Of a stretch of DNA of 6,496 nt, positions 1 to 5,245 are shown one piece after another. The stretch is from an uncultured euryarchaeote (GTDB lineage: Archaea; Thermoplasmatota; Poseidoniia; Poseidoniales; Thalassarchaeaceae), in contig CALCEF010000172.1 in assembly GCA_937901365.1 (NCBI GenBank), positions 1 to 6,496 on the forward strand, written 5' to 3'. Below the pieces are notes generated by a model. The model was not told the origin of the DNA, searched no databases, and saw nothing but the letters and a program-made list of their open reading frames with translations. The translations under genes were made by a program, and so were the position numbers. The first letter of the stretch is position 1; every line of letters starts with the position of its first letter.

Positions 1-714
1 CATTGGGATGACGCCCTGCTTGACGATGCGCCGCAGGCCATTGGCGCCTGTTCCAAGATGGAATGACTCCTCCTTCAGCATCGGGCCCATACTCGCGGCC
101 AGCGGCTTGAACGAAGAGGTCGAGAGCATCTTGAGTTGGAATTTACCATCGCGGTCGATGAAGTGGGTAAAGCAAAAGAAATCCAACCAATGATCGATTG
201 GCTCGTTAAAGGAACCAAGGATTCGCCCGCGGTCTTCCTCTCCACGGATTGGGTTCCCCATCGAATTTCGCTCGAGCAATTTCATCGCTTCGCGGACTCC
301 TTGCTCGCCAAAGAACGTGCAAAGAACGTATGCCATCTGCCAGCCGTGACGCTGCTCTTCACACATGATTCGAAGTGCAGATTTGCGATCATATTCAGTT
401 GGTGCGGATTCCAAAAGGTGGTGTTGTTGTTCAACACTGGCAAATTCAGTGTCGCCCTGAACCGTCACCATCGACACAATCGCATCTCGGATGTTCTGTT
501 GTGGGACTTGCATTCTACGTTCCCATTTCGGCATGCCTTCAAAGTCACCAAACTCAATGGTGTCTCCAGCGGTGTCCCAATCGAATTTGATGTCGAATGT
601 GTAATCTCCCAACCAACTGGGGTCGAATCCAATTCGAGTTTGCCATTCTTGGAACTCTGAAATCCACGCCTCAAAGTTCGGTGTATACGTCTCGACGATT
701 TCTGTCGTGCTCAT
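1..714 (-). CDS. boxB: BoxB-like di-iron oxygenase (benzoyl-CoA 2,3-epoxidase family), C-terminus cut by window edge
   Basis: The minus strand is open from the ATG at 714 to the edge, giving 238 residues without a stop; bacterial BoxB has roughly 470. BoxB is the oxygenase that, with the reductase BoxA, epoxidises benzoyl-CoA using O2 in the aerobic benzoyl-CoA pathway. Visible family blocks are QGDTEFASVEQQ (86-97), EEQRH (119-123), LGSFNEP (166-172), FIDRDGKFQL (185-194) and EESFHLGTG (215-223). E90, E120, H123, D187, E216 and H219 match in spacing the six di-iron ligands I recall for BoxB (E120, E150, H153, D211, E240, H243). The N-terminus is about 30 residues shorter than in bacterial BoxB. 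The gene follows the hydratase gene by 54 bases on the same strand. A GGAGG four bases before the ATG supports the start. The family assignment is strong; benzoyl-CoA as substrate is inference, since related oxygenases such as PaaA act on other CoA esters. Confidence 0.85.
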   Translation of the reverse strand, partial: MSTTEIVETYTPNFEAWISEFQEWQTRIGFDPSWLGDYTFDIKFDWDTAGDTIEFGDFEGMPKWERRMQVPQQNIRDAIVSMVTVQGDTEFASVEQQHHLLESAPTEYDRKSALRIMCEEQRHGWQMAYVLCTFFGEQGVREAMKLLERNSMGNPIRGEEDRGRILGSFNEPIDHWLDFFCFTHFIDRDGKFQLKMLSTSSFKPLAASMGPMLKEESFHLGTGANGLRRIVKQGVIPM

Positions 715-715
715 G

Positions 716-734
716 ACGCCTCCGAAGGAGGCGT
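716..734 (-). promoter_or_regulatory. Hairpin enclosing the Shine-Dalgarno sequence of the boxB-like gene
   Basis: A perfect 8-bp inverted repeat (ACGCCTCC / GGAGGCGT on the minus strand, triloop TTC) ends two bases before the ATG at 714. Its 3' arm contains the Shine-Dalgarno-like GGAGG (723-719), and its 5' arm carries the complementary CCTCC. Folded, it would hide the ribosome-binding site. It could also act as an RNA-processing or stability element between the two genes. No T-tract follows, so it is not an intrinsic terminator. The repeat is certain; the function is inferred. Confidence 0.6.
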
Positions 735-768
735 AGTTCAAGAAACCGACGCTACCTGAATTTTCGGA

Positions 769-1629
769 TTACTTTCCAGAGAAGCGCGGTGTTCGTCGCT
801 CAACATACGAAGCAATCCCTTCTTTTGCATCCTCAGATTGGAAGAGATCAGATTGTAATTCCCTCTCCAATGCGAGGTGATATTCAAGAGGAATTTCAAT
901 TCCACTCTGCACACTTCGCTTGATGTTTCCAATCGCTTTGGCCGCGGCCAGAGGTAGTGTGAACTGTCCTGCATAATCGATGACATCTTGTCGGAATTCA
1001 TCGAGGTTCATGCTGTCGTATAGGTCGTGTACCAAATCCATTTCTTTGGCTTCTTCAAACGAAAACTTACGGCCAGTGACCATGATTTCCATGGCTCTTG
1101 CCTTACCGACCAAACGTGACAAGCGTGCAGTGCCTCCAGTGCCAGCGAGAACACCTAGAGCAACTTCGGGCAATCCAATTTGGAAATTACCCTTCAAGGC
1201 GATTCGAATATCAGCCGCCATTGCAATCTCAAGACCGCCACCGACGGTGTGCCCGTTGAGTGCTGCAATCACTAACTTTGGCGTTTGCTCAAGGCGAGAA
1301 AGAGTTTCGTTTGCATGCAGGCAGAAGAAGTACTTGTATCTCGGACTCAAGCTGTTCAGGTAGTTGATACTCGCTCCAGCAGAGAAGAATTTTTCACCGT
1401 GCCCAGTCAACAAAATCACGCTGACATCACCATCAAAACGAGCGTTGAGAATTGCTTGATCGATGTCCTCCCACATTTCACGAGTGTAGGTATTGACGGG
1501 TGTCTTTCCTTCAACGAGGGGCTTACCGTCAGAATCGGAGATCAGTTCGATTACTGCAATTCCATTGTCGGTTACCCCGTAATTGACGAGGCTGTTAGGC
1601 ATGGCTTCCATCTTTGGCCAATTGGTCAT
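769..1629 (-). CDS. Enoyl-CoA hydratase/isomerase (crotonase) family protein
   Basis: This 286-residue crotonase-fold protein has the usual family length. Such enzymes hydrate trans-2-enoyl-CoA or carry out related isomerase or lyase chemistry in the cytoplasm. FSAGASI (82-88) and NGHTVGGGLE (125-134) form the CoA-binding and oxyanion-hole segments, with amides expected from A86 and G131. E134 (GGGLE) and E155 (GLPEV) match the two catalytic glutamates of rat mitochondrial hydratase (E144, E164), so real hydratase activity is likely. GTGGTARLSRLVGKARAME (163-181) and the TGRKFSFEEAKEMDLV block (185-200) are also typical. The start is the first ATG after an in-frame stop; M7 and M10 are alternatives and no Shine-Dalgarno is visible. 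It lies between the glpX-type and boxB-like genes on the same strand. FCLHANET (102-109) resembles a segment of the ring-opening enzyme BoxC, but BoxC is about twice as long, so I do not call it BoxC. The substrate is unknown. Confidence 0.93.
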   Translation of the reverse strand: MTNWPKMEAMPNSLVNYGVTDNGIAVIELISDSDGKPLVEGKTPVNTYTREMWEDIDQAILNARFDGDVSVILLTGHGEKFFSAGASINYLNSLSPRYKYFFCLHANETLSRLEQTPKLVIAALNGHTVGGGLEIAMAADIRIALKGNFQIGLPEVALGVLAGTGGTARLSRLVGKARAMEIMVTGRKFSFEEAKEMDLVHDLYDSMNLDEFRQDVIDYAGQFTLPLAAAKAIGNIKRSVQSGIEIPLEYHLALERELQSDLFQSEDAKEGIASYVERRTPRFSGK

Positions 1630-1650
1630 ACCATTGCCGAATCACAGCAG

Positions 1651-1661
1651 GCATATCAAAT
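1651..1661 (-). promoter_or_regulatory. Possible TATA element for the enoyl-CoA hydratase gene
   Basis: On the minus strand ATTTGATATGC lies about 22-32 bases before the ATG at 1629, which has no Shine-Dalgarno. That is where an archaeal TATA box would sit for a leaderless transcript. The match to a consensus TATA box is modest, and read-through from the glpX-type gene is equally possible. Confidence 0.25.
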
Positions 1662-1662
1662 C

Positions 1663-1677
1663 GCCGCCGTAGGCGGC
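1663..1677 (-). other. GC-rich intergenic hairpin after the glpX-type gene
   Basis: A perfect 6-bp inverted repeat (GCCGCC / GGCGGC, triloop TAC on the minus strand) begins eight bases past the glpX-type stop codon. No T-run follows, so a Rho-independent terminator is unlikely. It has the same all-GC stem and 3-base loop design as the hairpin before the boxB-like gene, which suggests an RNA stability or processing element at gene borders. The function is inferred. Confidence 0.45.
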
Positions 1678-1685
1678 TTATCGAT

Positions 1686-2642
1686 TCACAGGCTCTTTTC
1701 AGAGGACACGAATTGTCTCCGACCATCCATTACATGCAGAATTTCAGAGTGAACAGCAACTCGATTTGGACCTAGGAATTCGACCCCTGGGAGATAACCC
1801 GAACAAACTCCGGAGGCCACGAAAATCGCATCATCGGAAGTGCAGAGTTCATCACGCCCCCAAATTCGATCTACATCATCACCAACCATTTCCGCGGCAC
1901 GCCTGGAATGATCCTCGTTGGTGGTTACAAGTTGCCCTTCAAAATGGCCACCAAGACCCCGAAGAGCAGTGGCTGTAATCACACCTTCAGGAGCAGCTCC
2001 AATTCCCATCAGCATGTCGATATCGGAGTTGGGATCTGCGGCATTGAGTGCAGCCGAAACGTCTCCGTCACCGATCAAAGGTACACTCACATCCAATGCG
2101 CGTAATTCTTTGATGAGTTTCTCGTGTCTTGGCCGATCCATGACGACGACCTTGAGATCGGAAGCCTTCCTGTCCAGAGCTGAACATGCCGCCTCGATAT
2201 TCCAGTCCGTTGATGCTTCAAGGCTGAGTACACCATTCAATTCAGGGCCGCCCGCGATTTTGTCCATGTAGCAATCGGGTGCGTGTAGAAGCGCCCCTCG
2301 TGGAGCCGCTGCGAGTACTGCGATTGCATTGGGTGAATCGGTCGCACAATTGTTTGTGCATTCCAACGGATCTACTGCGATGTCAATTTTCGGCGCACCG
2401 TCTACACCTTGGAGGCTGCCCAGCGGCTCCCCAATATACAGCATCGGAGCATCGTCTCGCTCGCCTTCACCAATCGCAACTCGACCATCAAAGGGAACTG
2501 AGTCGAACACCGCTCGCATGGCTTCTACAGCCGCGCCATCAGCCTTTTTTCCATCTCCTCTACCTCGCCACCTTGCTGCAGCAATTGCAGCCTCTTCACA
2601 TGCGCGCAGAAAGTAGTCCGCCAAGTCAGACGTACTCGTCAT
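1686..2642 (-). CDS. glpX: Class II (GlpX-type) fructose-1,6-bisphosphatase
   Basis: This 318-residue protein is close to the family's usual length and removes the 1-phosphate of fructose 1,6-bisphosphate in gluconeogenesis. It aligns with E. coli GlpX almost end to end: GRGDGKKADGAAVEAMR (27-43), AIGEGERDDAPMLYIGE (56-72), DIAVDPLECT (87-96), PNAIAVLA (104-111), IGDGDV (190-195) and GIGAAPEGVITA (213-224). E59, E61, D63, D91, T96 and E219 match E. coli E57, E59, D61, D85, T90 and E213. Two changes stand out: the glycine of the DPxEGT motif is cysteine (C95), and the position of catalytic K29 is G31, followed by K32 and K33. Activity is therefore likely but not certain. The frame is open upstream to an ATG at 2825, but that part overlaps moaC and lies outside the family. 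The ATG at 2642, 25 bases after the moaC stop, fits the family N-terminus. Inositol monophosphatase-like activity is a less likely alternative. Confidence 0.9.
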   Translation of the reverse strand: MTSTSDLADYFLRACEEAAIAAARWRGRGDGKKADGAAVEAMRAVFDSVPFDGRVAIGEGERDDAPMLYIGEPLGSLQGVDGAPKIDIAVDPLECTNNCATDSPNAIAVLAAAPRGALLHAPDCYMDKIAGGPELNGVLSLEASTDWNIEAACSALDRKASDLKVVVMDRPRHEKLIKELRALDVSVPLIGDGDVSAALNAADPNSDIDMLMGIGAAPEGVITATALRGLGGHFEGQLVTTNEDHSRRAAEMVGDDVDRIWGRDELCTSDDAIFVASGVCSGYLPGVEFLGPNRVAVHSEILHVMDGRRQFVSSEKSL

Positions 2643-2667
2643 GTCAAGTGCGAGAGCGAGGGGGTTC

Positions 2668-3135
2668 TCAATCCTGTGCCTCTGCCTTACGCTTTTCCAA
2701 AACGCGAATATCTCGAATTTTTGTGCTTGGATATTGTCCCTCTGAATCCTTCTCAAGAGACTTGACCATGTCCCATGCACATAGCAAACCTGTCGAGACT
2801 CCGCATAGAGCCTCCATCTCAACACCTGTTTTCCAATGTGCGCTCACACTCACAGTGCAGCGCAAATTGTCTCCTTCCCAATCCCAAGTCACTGAACACC
2901 CTTCAATTGGGATGATGTGGCAATGGGGGATGGCTCGAGGAGTTTCTTTGACCGCTTGAATAGCGGCGACCATACTGGCTTCCAATACATCGCCTTTGGT
3001 CACCAATCCATTGCGAATTGCATCTGCAGAATCAGATGAGAGTTCAAGCACTCCAGTCGCTACAGCAGACCGAGCAACGATCGGTTTGTGGCCAACTGGA
3101 ACAATTGCATCAGTCAACCCAAACCCTCCTTCCAT
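2668..3135 (-). CDS. moaC: Cyclic pyranopterin monophosphate synthase MoaC
   Basis: MoaC works after MoaA in the first stage of molybdenum-cofactor synthesis, forming cyclic pyranopterin monophosphate. The 155 residues are normal for the family. Conserved blocks are KGDV (47-50), IPHCH (69-73), KTGVEMEAL (102-110), WDMVK (121-125) and IRDIRVLEK (140-148). They carry the counterparts of E. coli K51, H77, E112, E114, D128 and K131, so it should be active. The usual MVDVS segment near the N-terminus is altered to IVPVG. The start is ambiguous. I list the ATG at 3135, which overlaps moaE by 22 bases, but a TTG at 3117 has a GGAGG at ideal 7-base spacing and overlaps the moaE stop as TTGA; it would give 149 residues and is about equally likely. 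The gene is translated directly after moaE and is probably coupled to it. Confidence 0.93.
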   Translation of the reverse strand: MEGGFGLTDAIVPVGHKPIVARSAVATGVLELSSDSADAIRNGLVTKGDVLEASMVAAIQAVKETPRAIPHCHIIPIEGCSVTWDWEGDNLRCTVSVSAHWKTGVEMEALCGVSTGLLCAWDMVKSLEKDSEGQYPSTKIRDIRVLEKRKAEAQD

Positions 3136-3536
3136 TGCGTACCATCTGCACGCACTTCCTTCTTCCACAGGGGGGCTTGTTTTTTCAGTTCGTCGATGAG
3201 CCATGAACAAGCTTCGAACCCTTCGCGGCGATGAATACTTGCGACATGGATGCATACAATATCTTCACCAGGCAATACAACACCTGTTCGGTGACTCATT
3301 GCAATACTATGAACACCGAATTTTTCGATCGCTTGAGATGCAAGTCCGTGCAATACTTCAGGTAATTTTTCTGCCCATGCATCAAATTCGAGACGGTGTA
3401 CTTCTACACCCTCATCCACACCTCTTGTCAAACCGAGAAAAGAGACAATGCTGCCGCACCCTTCGGTGTCCAATTCAGAGCGAAGGGCATCGGAATCGAG
3501 TTCTTCTGGCGCGTCTTTGATTAGAATTCGTCCCAT
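3114..3536 (-). CDS. moaE: Molybdopterin synthase catalytic subunit MoaE
   Basis: MoaE, with the sulfur carrier MoaD, turns cyclic pyranopterin monophosphate into molybdopterin in the cytoplasm. The 140-residue length is typical. Family features are the GSIVSFLGLTR block (28-38), RLEFDAWAEK (48-57), HRTGVVLPGE (82-91), SIHRREGFEA (100-109) and LKKQAPLWKKE (117-127). K118 and K125 correspond to the E. coli active-site lysines K119 and K126, and R103 to R104, all with conserved spacing. It heads the minus-strand gene series and partly overlaps moaC, the next enzyme gene of the same pathway. No moaD is seen in the window. The ATG start lacks a Shine-Dalgarno; an A/T-rich AAATTA at 3554-3559 could be a TATA element for a near-leaderless transcript. 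Confidence 0.94.
   Translation of the reverse strand: MGRILIKDAPEELDSDALRSELDTEGCGSIVSFLGLTRGVDEGVEVHRLEFDAWAEKLPEVLHGLASQAIEKFGVHSIAMSHRTGVVLPGEDIVCIHVASIHRREGFEACSWLIDELKKQAPLWKKEVRADGTQWKEGLG
3125..3129 (-). promoter_or_regulatory. Shine-Dalgarno sequence at the moaE-moaC junction
   Basis: GGAGG on the minus strand lies 7 bases before the TTG at 3117-3115, which overlaps the moaE stop codon (TGA, 3116-3114). This is a classic translational-coupling arrangement. It argues for a TTG start of moaC, because the upstream ATG at 3135 has no such site. Confidence 0.5.
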
Positions 3537-3628
3537 ACCTTACCCGCTGCCTGTAATTTCCAATCTCACGCATGGCATTCATCAGTATTCCGCACAATTG
3601 CCTAAATACTCCAACACGAGGCCCAATC
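3537..3628. promoter_or_regulatory. Divergent promoter region between moaE and the ferredoxin gene
   Basis: These 92 bases separate two outward-facing transcription units and must hold both promoters. On the plus strand TAAATA (3603-3608) lies 21-26 bases before the ferredoxin ATG at 3629, the expected place for an archaeal TATA box driving a leaderless mRNA. On the minus strand AAATTA (3559-3554) lies about 18-23 bases before the moaE ATG. Neither start has a Shine-Dalgarno. No operator-like repeat was seen. Confidence 0.5.
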
Positions 3629-3889
3629 ATGGCCGATGCATTCCGCGAGAAGGCAACCCCCGGGGTTGTACCTGCGCTTCAATCGGGTCCATCACATGAT
3701 CGACCGATTTTCGATGGGACAAAATTGAACGTCATCGATGACCTGTGCGTAGGTTGCTCCTACTGCCTAATGGCGTGCAAAGATGACGCTCTTATCGTGG
3801 AAGGATTGTGCGAGGTCATCCTCGAGAATTGCACGGATTGTCTGCGTTGTCTGATGTGGTGTCCAACCGGTGCCTTGGTCTACTCCTGA
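3629..3889 (+). CDS. 2[4Fe-4S] ferredoxin
   Basis: This is an 86-residue cytoplasmic electron carrier. Two complete cluster motifs are visible: C40-C43-C46-C50 (CVGCSYCLMAC) and C68-C71-C74-C78 followed by proline (CTDCLRCLMWCP). In the usual fold, the last cysteine of each motif binds the opposite cluster. An extra cysteine, C61, lies between them. The first 38 residues precede the ferredoxin fold and show no signal peptide or membrane segment. The frame is open upstream to an ATG at 3572, but the ATG at 3629 sits 21-26 bases after a TATA-like TAAATA and gives a sensible product. The flavoprotein gene follows after 9 bases, so the ferredoxin is probably its electron donor or acceptor. The exact redox partner is inference. 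Confidence 0.9.
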   Translation: MADAFREKATPGVVPALQSGPSHDRPIFDGTKLNVIDDLCVGCSYCLMACKDDALIVEGLCEVILENCTDCLRCLMWCPTGALVYS

Positions 3890-3895
3890 GGCGGT
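3888..3895 (+). promoter_or_regulatory. Ribosome-binding site of the flavoprotein gene
   Basis: GAGGCGGT overlaps the ferredoxin stop codon. Its GAGG lies 7 bases before the ATG at 3899. It fixes the flavoprotein start and indicates co-translation with the ferredoxin gene. Confidence 0.5.
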
Positions 3896-3898
3896 ATC

Positions 3899-5245
3899 AT
3901 GACCGAAAAGAAACGCGTCGTTGTCATTGGTAGTGGCATTGGTGGTCTAACTTCGGCAGTCAAGTTGGCGCATACTGGAAATTACGATGTTCAGGTTTAC
4001 GAACGCCTTTCTTTTGCCGGGGGGCGCTTTACACAGCACGACCATGATGGGTATGCGGTACCTACTGGAGCTGTCCATATGGTCCCGCATGGAATGAAGG
4101 GTCCATTTGCCAAGATGATGCTCGGTAAGAGGAGTAAAGGGGGGTTGGAACTAGGCCGGCATGGTGTTGAGTTTCTACCTTCGATGAAGTTCGCATGTCG
4201 GAACATCAACGGCGTTCATCAAGGCTCAAATGGGCCGATGGAAATCATGCGGTGGTTCCCTTTCAAAGACACACTGAATCTACCCAGGCTCCTCCTCGCG
4301 CGCGCGAAGAAACCCGCTGGACCGGGAGAAACTCTAGATGGAGAAACTTGGATGCGTCAACGGTTTTCCGATCCATTCGTTGATTTCCTAGACGCCTTCA
4401 TCAATTTCGCTGCAAGCGTTCGCTTCTATCAGATGCCGGCATCGACAACTGTGCGAATGATTCAGAATTGCTTTTGGTCGGACCGGCCCCATGTTCCCAA
4501 AGGTGGTTGCAAATCAGTAATCGATGCACTGCGTAAGGATTTGAAAGAACACGGCGGGCGCCTCAAACTCAGTCATGAAGTTTCAGAAATTATTCCTGGT
4601 GACGAGGAAGCAGCGACCAAGGGACACCGTTTCGCAGTGGGCATCCGTCGGCGCGGACGTGAAGATGCGACTTGGGTTGGTGCCGATGCAATCATTCACA
4701 ATGGAGGTCATCCAAACTTGTTGGATACCCTCTCTGATGACTTCCACATTGAGGGCGAGATACGAGATCGAATCAATCGAACTCAAGCTGCAGGAGGCAT
4801 TGGATTCGTCTTTGGTCTGGATGATGAAATACCCCACAGGGATAGTGGTGTTACCATGCTGCCTGGACTGAGTAGGGTTGGTGGTTACGTGATTCCTACC
4901 TTTTCAGATCCTTCTTTGGCCCCCAAGGGTAGACACATGATGATTACACACCAATTTGTTCCCAAATCTGACATCAAGGCTGAAATCAAGCGAGGGCGCG
5001 AAGAATTGTATTCCTCTCTGCCTTGGCTTGAGAAACATGGTGAAGAGATTGCAGTCCATTCCTATCATCGAAATTGGCCTTGCAACCGAACCCCTCAGGG
5101 ATCAGAACTGCCGAGTGATGTGGGTGTAGAGGGCATCCGTTTGGTAGGTGATGGCGTCAAAGGCCATGGCTGGATGATGATTGAAGGAGTCACCTCCAAT
5201 GTACCCAGTGCGTTGCGAGGAATCGAGTCGTCCCTGCGAAACTAA
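3899..5245 (+). CDS. Phytoene-desaturase-type FAD-dependent oxidoreductase
   Basis: This 448-residue flavoprotein belongs to the CrtI/phytoene dehydrogenase-like group (COG1233 type), whose members desaturate, saturate or isomerise carotenoids, retinol and other prenyl lipids. The N-terminal FAD-binding Rossmann motif is GSGIGG (11-16), with E36 placed to bind the ribose and AGGR at 40-43. VPKGG (199-203) is the family's mid-protein motif. The C-terminal FAD signature is IRLVGDGVKGHGWMMIEGV (413-431). Residues between about 90 and 200, with several aromatic and hydrophobic stretches, would form the substrate domain. There is no signal peptide or clear transmembrane helix; such enzymes usually sit on the membrane surface. 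The gene is 9 bases downstream of a 2[4Fe-4S] ferredoxin gene with its own ribosome-binding site. CrtI itself does not need a ferredoxin, so the pairing hints at a reductive reaction. The fold is secure; the substrate is unknown. Confidence 0.9.
   Translation: MTEKKRVVVIGSGIGGLTSAVKLAHTGNYDVQVYERLSFAGGRFTQHDHDGYAVPTGAVHMVPHGMKGPFAKMMLGKRSKGGLELGRHGVEFLPSMKFACRNINGVHQGSNGPMEIMRWFPFKDTLNLPRLLLARAKKPAGPGETLDGETWMRQRFSDPFVDFLDAFINFAASVRFYQMPASTTVRMIQNCFWSDRPHVPKGGCKSVIDALRKDLKEHGGRLKLSHEVSEIIPGDEEAATKGHRFAVGIRRRGREDATWVGADAIIHNGGHPNLLDTLSDDFHIEGEIRDRINRTQAAGGIGFVFGLDDEIPHRDSGVTMLPGLSRVGGYVIPTFSDPSLAPKGRHMMITHQFVPKSDIKAEIKRGREELYSSLPWLEKHGEEIAVHSYHRNWPCNRTPQGSELPSDVGVEGIRLVGDGVKGHGWMMIEGVTSNVPSALRGIESSLRN

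Noticed and set aside
136..660. Plus-strand open frame of 174 codons
   Set aside because: It lies opposite the boxB-like gene, whose minus-strand frame matches a known family throughout; the plus-strand translation shows no recognisable motif.
769..1629. Calling the hydratase BoxC because it lies beside a boxB-like gene
   Set aside because: BoxC is about twice this length; the local FC-x3-NET similarity also fits general crotonases.
1285..1752. Plus-strand open frame of 155 codons
   Set aside because: It is antisense to the enoyl-CoA hydratase gene and the end of the glpX-type gene and has no family-like motif.
2643..2825. 61-codon N-terminal extension of the glpX-type frame
   Set aside because: It overlaps moaC in another frame, and GlpX proteins begin near the ATG at 2642.
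2279..2959. Plus-strand open frame of 226 codons
   Set aside because: It crosses the moaC-glpX boundary in antisense, and its His/Ser/Pro/Arg-rich composition is typical of a shadow frame.
3654..3668. CAACCCC-C-GGGGTTG inverted repeat in the ferredoxin gene
   Set aside because: It lies within the coding sequence, the centre leaves no proper loop, and it fits ordinary codons.
3629..5245. Ferredoxin and flavoprotein as a split BoxA reductase for the BoxB-like oxygenase
   Set aside because: BoxA joins a ferredoxin part to an FNR-type reductase domain, whereas this flavoprotein is CrtI-like, and the pair is in the opposite orientation about 3 kb away.
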